A stretch of 7,071 nucleotides of DNA from Promethearchaeota archaeon CR_4 (GCA_001940655.1 MBAA01000098.1:924-7994), one strand, 5' to 3'; shown: positions 1 through 6,426, counted from the stretch's first letter. The notes: generated by a model from the letters alone, not told the origin. Program-made: numbers and translations.

Positions 1-75
1 TCGGGGATGCTATGAACGTGGTCAGAAGAATTTGTTACCATTTATTGTGAAACGGGATTGTCAATCGGGGGGATT

Positions 76-2709
76 GTGATTAGACCTCATTCAACCATAA
101 CCCATTATTCCGTCCTGATCATTTGTTTATTCCTCATTGGCATCCAGATAAATCTATGCAATTCTGGTGATTCTGTTAATACAACTGACTCAGGAGTGTA
201 TACCGTCTCGACACCTTTGTCGTCCCCTCCAGTTATTCCTTCCGCTTCAAATACATATGACTCGAGTGTTGGTCTCCACTTTGATACGTCCGAAAGGTGT
301 GAGCAAGTTTTCGACTGGTCTGCTTGGAACACAACGGGTGTGACATTTGACACTCTTTCCTCCTACAATTCAACCCTCGCTAACATCACCTTTCAAGTGA
401 GGAACTTCACTCTTAAAAAAGAAAATATTGTCCAGCACGATTCCTCGGGAGAATTGTCACGTAGTCAGCAGGCTCAGGGATTCACAACGGTTTTTGACCG
501 CTTCTTCTACGGTTTTTCAATTTTCATCTCAGGTACGGCATCAGCTACTCTTAATATGTCCATTCGCGAGGGGAACTATGATGGGCCAATTTTGGGTCAA
601 ACATTAGCAATTTTACCCGTGGGGGATCCGCAATGGTATGATGTTTCATTCGAAACGCCATTCTTCCTCCCCGCTGGGCACTATTACATCCAATCTTCGC
701 TAGTCGGTATTTCAGATAGTGTTGTGCCAACAACCCCTTGGATGCGTACTGCCATTGGTTCATTTGGTGATTGTTACATTTATTCTGGATACTGGCAACC
801 CCAGCTCTGGAATTTAACATTGCAGATCCACGTGAAGGACTTCATCGACCCTGAATCCGTCAGTATGACAATGGAATATGAAGGTTTGAGTCAAAACATA
901 ACCAATCTCGGTCAGGGGTTTGGGTGGGCAAATATTACAGTACCAATCACCGGTGAATCTCTTAACTTTATGATAGATAATTCTTCCTCAATAGAATATT
1001 GTTATTTATGCCACCTATTCTTTTTCCGAACTTCGGAATCGATTAATTGCGTAACTTTTGAAGTAGGACATGCTGATTGGATGCTAAATGTGTTCTCGAC
1101 AGAGGGATTTAACGACTATGATTTCCTGAGTTATCAAGGAAACGTCACGGGATTCCAATCAGATTATTCTGACATTCAAGCATTCTCGGGAGAAACAGTT
1201 GTGGGGTATTCCCGGCCTAATCCCGCTCTTTTGATCTTTACCATACCTGTAGATACAATCACATTCGAAAGTCCCAATCAAATAACTGGCATCGAAATCC
1301 CCGGGGAAGTCTATTCGGGTCAAGTTATTGATCTAAACCTCTCTCTTGGGTTGTCTGGTTACGTGAAAGCTGTAATTTATTCCGGCACATCGATCGTGTA
1401 TGAAAACTATACTTATGCGAACTACGAGATATCTTTTCGCTGGATCGTGAACACGAGCCTCCCTGCCGGGGAATATATTTTTAAAGCAAGATTTTTGGCA
1501 TTTAACGAAGTGGGATCTATCCAGCAGAACTTAACTCTCTCTCGAGTGGCGAGAATGGGATTTAATAATATTAGTATTCTAGCCTTGGATTCACTCCATT
1601 TGAATTATAACTTGATTGACGTGTATTTTGGAACCTACATCGAGGAAGCTAATGTTAGTTATACTCTCAAAGGACTATCAGGAATTCTCCACTACAGCGA
1701 TACAGGTAATTACACAGGGGACATCAACTTGGATGAGTATGCCCTCCGTCCTGGATCGTATACATTAGATATAGAAGCGAACAAGAGTGGATACCAACCG
1801 TTTCTCGTGTCAGTTCCCGTGGAAATTCTTCCCAGAAAAATGGATTTTGAGATTTCCCCGTCCATCACCCCCCTACACCCCGGAGATACTGTTGAGTTCA
1901 AAATATCCACGAAGGATAGTGTGACAGGGAATAATTTACTCCGCCCCGCAGACATAATAATCAAGGTTTACCCCGCAGGAGGGAATCCAAATCTTGAAGC
2001 AATTATTACCGATACAATTAGAAGTGTAACTTTAACCGCACTTTCTGAAGTAACCATCCCATCCAACGCGCCCAGTGGCACGTACGAAATTTTTTTACAA
2101 CTTGACAGCGTTTTTTACTCTGGAAACGAGACTCTGGAAAATGGGTTGGTCATTGAAGTGTCCTCTAACTTCGGATTGACTGCTTTTATTGTTATTGGCA
2201 TTTGTATGATTGGGGCAATCGTTTGTATACCACGATTGAAAGCCAGATTCCAGCGTTCAGTGCCAAGTGCCCTACTTCCGCAGGGAGAAACATTTTCAAA
2301 TATTATTTTTTACAAGTTCACGAAACAGGGGCCCGCCGTTATCTATTCTGAACATCCTTTACAAGAACCTCAAGCAACATCGTCTGGTGCATACTTCTAC
2401 ACCGCGATTGGGCAAGGGTCACGATATAGAACTGGTCTTTTTGGACCACTCCCCTTTGGATTAGAACGTGGCGATGAGGTGGCCTTGATTTACGCCACAA
2501 ATATTGTAGATACAGGCCTTATTGATCGTCGGTTAAACCGTCTTAACTACATCTTAATTGCATTAATTACCTCACAAACCAAAATCCCTGTCATTGATCG
2601 TATTCACCTCGAACAGCATCTAGAACAACTAACCAAAGAAATTCCCGATATGTCCGCTATGGAAACCGTTCGCTTTTCTAAAATAGTTGCCAAGATTCAC
2701 GCGATATGA
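76..2709 (+). CDS. Single-pass surface protein: signal peptide, beta-sandwich/Ig-like ectodomain, TM helix, cytosolic longin/roadblock-like domain
   Basis: Seen (877 residues from the GTG at 76): a short n-region and hydrophobic stretch at about 12-28 look like a signal peptide. Residues 30-698 are Ser/Thr/Asn-rich and beta-rich with about 20 N-X-S/T sequons. A hydrophobic helix at 699-718 is followed by RLKARF, so by the positive-inside rule the C-terminus is cytosolic. Residues about 133-255 (AQGF..., WYDVSF...LPAGHYYI) resemble the jellyroll 'anchor' sandwiches of surface proteins; about 406-490, 495-587 and 589-697 look like Ig-like repeats. The cytosolic domain (about 739-877) starts IIFYKFTKQGPAVIYS and contains YTAIGQGSRYRTGLFGPLPF and GDEVALIYATNIVD, an alternating strand/helix pattern I read as longin/roadblock-like. 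Such domains bind small GTPases, and a GTPase gene follows 120 bases downstream. The start is uncertain: GTG 76 has GGGGGG just upstream and keeps the signal peptide; TTG 58 would add six residues. I infer a sensor or adhesin. The ligand is unknown. Confidence 0.85.
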   Translation: MIRPHSTITHYSVLIICLFLIGIQINLCNSGDSVNTTDSGVYTVSTPLSSPPVIPSASNTYDSSVGLHFDTSERCEQVFDWSAWNTTGVTFDTLSSYNSTLANITFQVRNFTLKKENIVQHDSSGELSRSQQAQGFTTVFDRFFYGFSIFISGTASATLNMSIREGNYDGPILGQTLAILPVGDPQWYDVSFETPFFLPAGHYYIQSSLVGISDSVVPTTPWMRTAIGSFGDCYIYSGYWQPQLWNLTLQIHVKDFIDPESVSMTMEYEGLSQNITNLGQGFGWANITVPITGESLNFMIDNSSSIEYCYLCHLFFFRTSESINCVTFEVGHADWMLNVFSTEGFNDYDFLSYQGNVTGFQSDYSDIQAFSGETVVGYSRPNPALLIFTIPVDTITFESPNQITGIEIPGEVYSGQVIDLNLSLGLSGYVKAVIYSGTSIVYENYTYANYEISFRWIVNTSLPAGEYIFKARFLAFNEVGSIQQNLTLSRVARMGFNNISILALDSLHLNYNLIDVYFGTYIEEANVSYTLKGLSGILHYSDTGNYTGDINLDEYALRPGSYTLDIEANKSGYQPFLVSVPVEILPRKMDFEISPSITPLHPGDTVEFKISTKDSVTGNNLLRPADIIIKVYPAGGNPNLEAIITDTIRSVTLTALSEVTIPSNAPSGTYEIFLQLDSVFYSGNETLENGLVIEVSSNFGLTAFIVIGICMIGAIVCIPRLKARFQRSVPSALLPQGETFSNIIFYKFTKQGPAVIYSEHPLQEPQATSSGAYFYTAIGQGSRYRTGLFGPLPFGLERGDEVALIYATNIVDTGLIDRRLNRLNYILIALITSQTKIPVIDRIHLEQHLEQLTKEIPDMSAMETVRFSKIVAKIHAI

Positions 2710-2786
2710 TTAAAGTTAAGTATCCCTTCACTTTTCACCGAGACAATGATCATACCAAAAAATCGCTGCTTTACAACTAAAAATCC

Positions 2787-2823
2787 TAAAATTATTTGAA
2801 TAGAAAGGGCAAAAGGAAGGTAG
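2787..2823 (+). promoter_or_regulatory. Putative TATA-like box and ribosome binding site for the GTPase gene
   Basis: TAAAATTA at 2787-2794 lies in an A+T-rich stretch of the 120-base gap after the surface-protein gene. A purine-rich GGAAGG sequence at 2815-2820 lies about 9 bases before the ATG at 2830. If the TATA-like box works, transcription would begin near 2813 with a short leader, allowing the GTPase to be expressed apart from the upstream gene. The TATA match is weak and co-transcription with the surface-protein gene is equally possible. Confidence 0.3.
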
Positions 2824-2829
2824 TGGACT

Positions 2830-3354
2830 ATGAACTCATCGAGTTTTAAAGTGGTGTTAGCGGGCGATTTAAATGTAGGTAAAACTAGCTTGATTTACCG
2901 ATTTGTGGACGATTTTTTTGCCGAAGACTATCTACCTACATTAGGATTTCAAATATTTGTCAAAAATTTACGTCTTGATAACATTTCGATCGATTTCACG
3001 ATTTGGGACGTAGGCGGGGGACAGAACTTTCAGCTTCTCCGGAAAAATTATTACGTGCGCAGCGATGGATTTTTACTGGTCTTCGACCTTGGAGCACCAG
3101 AATCATTCAACAATTTGGACAAGTGGTTAGCAGAACTCAGGGAGGTTTGTCCCAAGGCACCGTTTGTTTTAGTGGGAAACAAAAACGACATTCCTGACAA
3201 AAAGATACCCCTTGCAGAAATTAATGAAAAAAGTAATTCATTAGGAGCTTCAGGAACAATTATCACGTCCGCGAAGACCGGATTTAATGTTAAAGACGCC
3301 TTTAATATCTTAGGACGAGCAATAATTGCGATCCTTCCCACCTTAGAGAAATGA
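2830..3354 (+). CDS. Ras/Rab-like small GTPase with altered switch II
   Basis: Seen: 174 residues, the usual size of a bare Ras-superfamily G domain. G1 is GDLNVGKT (12-19), with Leu14 at the Ras Gly12 position. Switch I has YLPT with Thr37, the Mg-contacting Thr35 equivalent. G3 is WDVGGGQNF (59-67). G4 is NKND (117-120) and G5 TSAK (146-149). The downstream LLRKNYYVRSDGFLLVFD pattern is Rab-like. Aligned without a gap to Rab WDTAGQERF, the catalytic Gln61 position is Gly64 and Gln occupies the next residue, so intrinsic hydrolysis may be altered. There is no C-terminal cysteine, so no prenyl anchor, and no N-terminal Gly2 or amphipathic extension as in Arf. The gene follows a membrane protein with a longin/roadblock-like cytosolic domain on the same strand, suggesting that protein is its partner; this is inference. 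The GTPase assignment is firm, but the subfamily is not: Asgard genomes carry many such GTPases of unknown role. Confidence 0.95.
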   Translation: MNSSSFKVVLAGDLNVGKTSLIYRFVDDFFAEDYLPTLGFQIFVKNLRLDNISIDFTIWDVGGGQNFQLLRKNYYVRSDGFLLVFDLGAPESFNNLDKWLAELREVCPKAPFVLVGNKNDIPDKKIPLAEINEKSNSLGASGTIITSAKTGFNVKDAFNILGRAIIAILPTLEK

Positions 3355-3392
3355 ATTTTTCATGGAAAACGGAATCCTTTCAAACAATCGAT

Positions 3393-4862
3393 TCATTCTT
3401 GGTAAATCAATTTTTTTGAAATACGTCGCAAGATTCCGGAAAGCGTTGATTTTGCTATCTCGAGTTTTTCAGCTAACTCCGTTAAGGTGATACGACGCGG
3501 TAATTCATAATAACCGAGGGCCATGGCCTTTTCGAGGACTAACTCTTGACGCTTGGTGAGGATGACTGAATCTTCTTCTTTCTTCAAGGCTCCGATGGAT
3601 GAAATCGAATATACGATGCCCAATTCGTCGAAAAGTTCCAGGAGCGCATCGATTTTCTTTCGCGGAGAAATAAGTTCCCAATTACTAATACCATTCTGAA
3701 CCAGGATTGGATATTTTAATATGCATTCGGATTGAATGAGCGAGCGGAGGATGAAAGTGTCTTTAGATTTTACATTAATGAGGACGTCCGTGTCTATTTC
3801 TTCCCATTTGTTCAAATTGATGATAGATGGATGCTTTTCTATCAAAGGGATGATTTTTGGCCATTCAACACTCTGGATTTTCACGAGGGCATTGTTGATA
3901 ATAGATCCAGATTCCCCCGCCAGAGTGATGGGTAGCAGGGTCTGAATCTCGAATTTTACGGTTGGAAAGTTTTTACTCGCCTCGGTGATCCACACTTCAT
4001 CTGGGAGCTCCACCTTGACGTGAGCGAGGACAATGTCCCCAATTAACTCCATCTGCCCGGTTTTGAAGAGTACCCCTTCCAGTTTTTTCTGAGCAGTGAT
4101 GTCCCGGAAACTTATGACTCCACCGATAATCTCGTCATTGATATTGTGAATGGGCGCTGCTTTCACTGAAATGAAAAATGCTTTGCTTTCCTTTGAAATT
4201 AACTGGAGAAAATCTGACCGGGATAGCGTTGCTCCCTTGCGAAGAACCCGGTCAAGTAGGGAGGATACCGGTTTTCCAGATTTTTCTTCAACGATATGTA
4301 ACACTTGTTGAACATCCCTCCCAAATGCATCGCTTTGTGACCAACCGGTTAAGGATTCCGCCACTTTATTTAACAACGTAATATTTCCGTTAAGGTCTGT
4401 TGCAATAACTCCGTCTCCGATGCTGCGTAGGGTAACCATTATTCGTTCTTTCTCGTTTGCCAACGCTTCTTGGATCTTTTTCCGTTCGATTGCATAACGG
4501 ATTGAACGCCCTAGTAAATTCCCGGTGACACGTCCTTTCACAAGGTAGTCTTGCGCTCCCTCTTGCACTGCTTTAATCCCCATATCTTCTGCGCTAAGAC
4601 TAGTAAATACGATAATCGGGATCTTGGGAAAATCTTTGTAAACGCGGAAGAAAGTGTCAAGTTCAAAACTATCTGGAAGGTTTAGATCGAGTAGTATTGC
4701 ATCAAAGGATCCATCTTTTAATCTAATTTCTCCTTCGGAGAGTGTCCCGGTTACAACTAGATTAATATGTTCATTCTTTTCATCCTTCAGGTATTCTTGT
4801 ATAAGTATAATATCTCCTGGATTGTCTTCTATCAGGAGGACATTTAGACTAAGTTTTCCCAT
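3393..4862 (-). CDS. Response regulator / transcription factor: REC-PAS-middle domain-HTH_10 (Bat-like)
   Basis: Seen (489 residues from the ATG at 4862): residues 5-125 form a receiver domain with acidic pair Glu12-Asp13, phosphoacceptor Asp59 (LLDLNLP), Thr87 and Lys109. A coiled linker (YAIERKKIQEALANEKER) leads to a PAS domain at about 137-262, with TLRSIGDGVIATD and LTGW and ending FRDITAQKKLE. Residues about 272-425 are the globular region that commonly precedes HTH_10 in archaeal Bat-type regulators. Residues 435-489 are HTH_10: LTKRQ, GYYELPRRITL, LAEKLEIAKSTLSGILRR. Known of the family: HTH_10 proteins are archaeal transcription factors, named for the halobacterial bacterio-opsin activator. 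Inferred: phosphorylation at Asp59, and perhaps a signal sensed by PAS, control DNA binding directly. A GTG at 4871 could add three residues, but GAGGTGA sits five bases before the ATG at 4862, which is the better start. It is coupled to the receiver gene just upstream. There is no kinase domain. Confidence 0.93.
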   Translation of the reverse strand: MGKLSLNVLLIEDNPGDIILIQEYLKDEKNEHINLVVTGTLSEGEIRLKDGSFDAILLDLNLPDSFELDTFFRVYKDFPKIPIIVFTSLSAEDMGIKAVQEGAQDYLVKGRVTGNLLGRSIRYAIERKKIQEALANEKERIMVTLRSIGDGVIATDLNGNITLLNKVAESLTGWSQSDAFGRDVQQVLHIVEEKSGKPVSSLLDRVLRKGATLSRSDFLQLISKESKAFFISVKAAPIHNINDEIIGGVISFRDITAQKKLEGVLFKTGQMELIGDIVLAHVKVELPDEVWITEASKNFPTVKFEIQTLLPITLAGESGSIINNALVKIQSVEWPKIIPLIEKHPSIINLNKWEEIDTDVLINVKSKDTFILRSLIQSECILKYPILVQNGISNWELISPRKKIDALLELFDELGIVYSISSIGALKKEEDSVILTKRQELVLEKAMALGYYELPRRITLTELAEKLEIAKSTLSGILRRISKKLIYQE

Positions 4863-4874
4863 TTGGGTCACCTC
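4863..4874 (-). promoter_or_regulatory. Strong ribosome binding site overlapping the upstream stop codon
   Basis: Read on the minus strand, GAGGTGACCCAA precedes the ATG at 4862. GAGGTGA matches the archaeal anti-Shine-Dalgarno closely, with five bases to the ATG. The TGA within it is the stop codon of the upstream receiver gene (4870-4868). Ribosomes finishing the first gene therefore end on the loading site of the second, which points to translational coupling and decides the start codon. Confidence 0.8.
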
Positions 4875-5317
4875 TTCGGCAAACTAGCAATTTCGATCCA
4901 AAAATGTTCGATAGCCTTTACCACTTCGGTAAATTCTTTCAATTCTGAGGGTTTTGTTATGTAACAATTCGCGTGGAGGTCATAAGATTTCTCAATATCC
5001 ATTTCCGCGTGAGAACTAGTGAGTATTATAACGGGAATTCGTTTGAGTTGGGGATCTTGTTTTAGCTCTTGGAGCACTTCAAATCCATCAATTTTCGGGA
5101 GGTTCAGGTCTAATACAATCAAGTCTGGTCGTGGTTTGTCGTGATATTTTTCCCGTTGTCCTAAGAACATTAGGGCTTCCTCACCATCCTCCACAACGTG
5201 TAACGTATAGGATGTTTTTGTTTCTTTCAGGAATTCGCTAAATAATAGAACATCTCCTGGATTATCTTCCACTAAGAGTATGTTTACGGGTTTAATTGAG
5301 GATTGGAACTTGTTCAT
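4868..5317 (-). CDS. Stand-alone response regulator, Rcp1/CheY-like receiver
   Basis: Seen (149 residues from the ATG at 5317): a single receiver domain. NILLVEDNPGDVLLFSEFL holds the acidic pair Glu17-Asp18. LIVLDLNLPKIDGFEVL carries phosphoacceptor Asp70. Thr100 (IILTSS) and Lys122 (ITKP) complete the conserved set. The EDNPGD motif, the longer loop before the LDLNLP strand (REKYHDKPRPDL) and the FW near the C-terminus are typical of the Rcp1 group, which often partners phytochrome-like or PAS/GAF-rich histidine kinases. There is no output domain, so it must act by protein contact or as a phosphate shuttle. It is first in a two-gene minus-strand operon with the REC-PAS-HTH_10 regulator, whose receiver it could support or compete with for the same kinase. 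Start choice: a GTG at 5329 is possible, but AGTGAGAGAG lies just before the ATG at 5317 and acts better as a ribosome binding site than as coding sequence. Confidence 0.93.
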   Translation of the reverse strand: MNKFQSSIKPVNILLVEDNPGDVLLFSEFLKETKTSYTLHVVEDGEEALMFLGQREKYHDKPRPDLIVLDLNLPKIDGFEVLQELKQDPQLKRIPVIILTSSHAEMDIEKSYDLHANCYITKPSELKEFTEVVKAIEHFWIEIASLPKR

Positions 5318-5352
5318 ATTCTCTCTCACTTATCTCGAGAACTGCCAACGTA

Positions 5353-5364
5353 GACTTTAATGAT
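5353..5364 (-). promoter_or_regulatory. Putative TATA-like box of the response-regulator operon
   Basis: On the minus strand the sequence reads ATCATTAAAGTC, with TTAAAG as a modest TATA-like core roughly 40 bases ahead of the ATG at 5317. Transcription would start near 5333, giving a leader of about 15-20 bases that includes the AGTGAGAGAG ribosome binding region. It is the best placed A+T box in the 182-base divergent gap but is only a partial consensus match. Confidence 0.25.
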
Positions 5365-5442
5365 GCTGGAAAAGTTTGGTAAAGAAACAAAATCCGTTAA
5401 TTCCTTCTTTGTAACTCCTGTTTTTTGAAGTTTTAAGCTAAT

Positions 5443-5457
5443 ATGTTCACATAACAT
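5443..5457. repeat. Small inverted repeat ATGTT-N5-AACAT ahead of the dehydrogenase promoter
   Basis: ATGTT (5443-5447) and AACAT (5453-5457) are perfect inverted arms with a five-base spacer, immediately upstream of the T-rich TATA-like region at 5458-5466. The position, just outside the presumed BRE/TATA site in a divergent intergenic region, suits a dimeric regulator operator. Five-base arms in A+T-rich DNA can arise by chance, so this is only a candidate. Confidence 0.3.
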
Positions 5458-5466
5458 TTTTTATAG
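5458..5466 (+). promoter_or_regulatory. Putative TATA box of the dehydrogenase gene
   Basis: TTTTTTATA at 5458-5466 lies about 35-40 bases before the ATG at 5500. That spacing would put the transcription start near 5488 and leave a leader of about 12 bases containing AGTGAT (5488-5493), a partial match to the archaeal Shine-Dalgarno six bases before the ATG. An imperfect palindrome (AAGG-N6-CCTT, 5471-5484) lies between the box and the predicted start. Confidence 0.4.
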
Positions 5467-5499
5467 GAAGAAGGGAATTTCCTTATTAGTGATTTTGCA

Positions 5500-6420
5500 A
5501 TGAGTGAACATGCTTTCTTAAGCAATAAGAAAATTATCATTACTGGCGCGAGTGCGGGTATTGGAAAGACTCTCGCGATGGGATTGGCAAATTTCGGGGC
5601 TAACGTTGGTCTTCTAAGTCGGTCCGCAGATAGGCTCAGTGAACTAGCGCAAGAAATTAAAAACAAAGGAGGTCAAGCGGCCTTTGCCACGGGTGACATG
5701 CAGAAAAGTGTCCAAGTACACCAAGCCATCAATAAATTGGTTCAAAAATTAGGTGGCATTGATGTTCTGATAAATAATGCAGGGATTATGGATTTAAACC
5801 CGCTCCCGGACAATTATGACGAGATCGACCGTACGATTGATACTGATCTGAAAGGTCCCCTCTATTGCACCTTAGCGGTAATGCCCTACTTTTCTAAGCA
5901 GCACTCCGGCGCTATCATCAACACCAGCAGCCTCCTCTCTCTCGAGGCCGCAGCGAACTTCGTCCAGTACAGCGTGCTTTATACCATCGCAAAGGCAGGT
6001 CTCAATATTTTCACCCGAACGATTACCCAACGAATGAACAAGGACGGAGTCCAAGTGAACGCTATTTTACCCGGGTACGTGAAAACCGAATTGATTCACG
6101 ATGTCCCTCAAAAAGACATAGATACGTTTGGTGCCATCCAACCGGAGGAGCTCCTTCCATTCTTCGCATTCTTTGCTGCGAATGAAGACTCCAAGATAAC
6201 GGGACGACTTATCCCCGTGGATTTATTCAAATCAGCCGCACATTTTGCGAGGAAACAATTTCCCGGTCGAGTACCCACATGGGAGGAACTCGAACCGCAT
6301 TTAAAAAGTCGGTATTCGGATCCCAAGTTTGCAGTTTACGGGGAACCACTCCGTTTGTTCAGTGAAGGACGCAAGGTCTTGTTGTGGCTTCTCGGGTGGA
6401 ACCAACCTCTTATGAAATAA
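5500..6420 (+). CDS. Short-chain dehydrogenase/reductase (classical SDR) with atypical active site and C-terminal extension
   Basis: Seen: 306 residues. The Rossmann cofactor motif is TGASAGIG (15-22). SR at 40-41, at the end of the second strand, favours NADP(H). Asp66 (GDM) fits the adenine-contacting aspartate, and NNAG is at 92-95. IINTSS supplies Ser144, YTIAK supplies Tyr161 and Lys165, and NAILPGYVKT (187-196) is the usual post-catalytic loop. Two oddities stand out. The tetrad asparagine expected in the NLxG position is Asp116 (DLKG). Ser144 to Tyr161 is 17 residues rather than the usual 13, with Tyr157 at the canonical distance, as if four residues were inserted. After the core, about 50-60 residues form an extension (PTWEELEPHL to WLLGWNQPLMK). 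Family function is NAD(P)H-dependent oxidation or reduction of alcohols, ketones, sugars or lipids; the substrate cannot be read from sequence. It is divergent from the two-component pair. The gene ends in three in-frame stops in a row (TAA TGA TAA, 6418-6426). Confidence 0.93.
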   Translation: MSEHAFLSNKKIIITGASAGIGKTLAMGLANFGANVGLLSRSADRLSELAQEIKNKGGQAAFATGDMQKSVQVHQAINKLVQKLGGIDVLINNAGIMDLNPLPDNYDEIDRTIDTDLKGPLYCTLAVMPYFSKQHSGAIINTSSLLSLEAAANFVQYSVLYTIAKAGLNIFTRTITQRMNKDGVQVNAILPGYVKTELIHDVPQKDIDTFGAIQPEELLPFFAFFAANEDSKITGRLIPVDLFKSAAHFARKQFPGRVPTWEELEPHLKSRYSDPKFAVYGEPLRLFSEGRKVLLWLLGWNQPLMK

Positions 6421-6426
6421 TGATAA

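Noticed and set aside
1..79. Possible tail of an upstream gene in frame 2, ending at the TGA 77-79 and overlapping the GTG at 76 as GTGA
   Set aside because: Only about 25 codons are visible, a chance open frame of this length is common, frame 3 also gives a short tail ending at 50, and no family motif is recognisable.
139..165. Lipobox around Cys28 (INLC) making the surface protein a lipoprotein
   Set aside because: Leu at the -1 position does not fit a lipobox, which needs a small residue before the Cys.
105..353. Minus-strand open frame inside the surface-protein gene
   Set aside because: It lies opposite a clear long coding gene, has no recognisable domain and no convincing ribosome binding site; it is a shadow frame.
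3007..3024. Reading DVGGGQ as evidence for an Arf-family GTPase (DVGGQ)
   Set aside because: The protein has no Gly2 or N-terminal amphipathic helix, and the FxxLxxxYY spacing after switch II fits Rab/Ras; the extra Gly also breaks the Arf motif.
3355..3392. TTTTC-ATG-GAAAA hairpin as a bidirectional terminator between the convergent genes
   Set aside because: Five A/T-dominated base pairs are too weak, and neither strand has a strong T-tract; not enough for a terminator call.
3732..3945. Two overlapping plus-strand frames opposite the REC-PAS-HTH_10 gene
   Set aside because: Both sit antisense to a well-supported coding region in two different frames and carry no recognisable motif.
3393..4862. 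Histidine kinase
   Set aside because: REC and PAS are present, but no H-box or ATPase (N, G boxes) motifs occur; the C-terminus is a clear HTH_10 DNA-binding domain.
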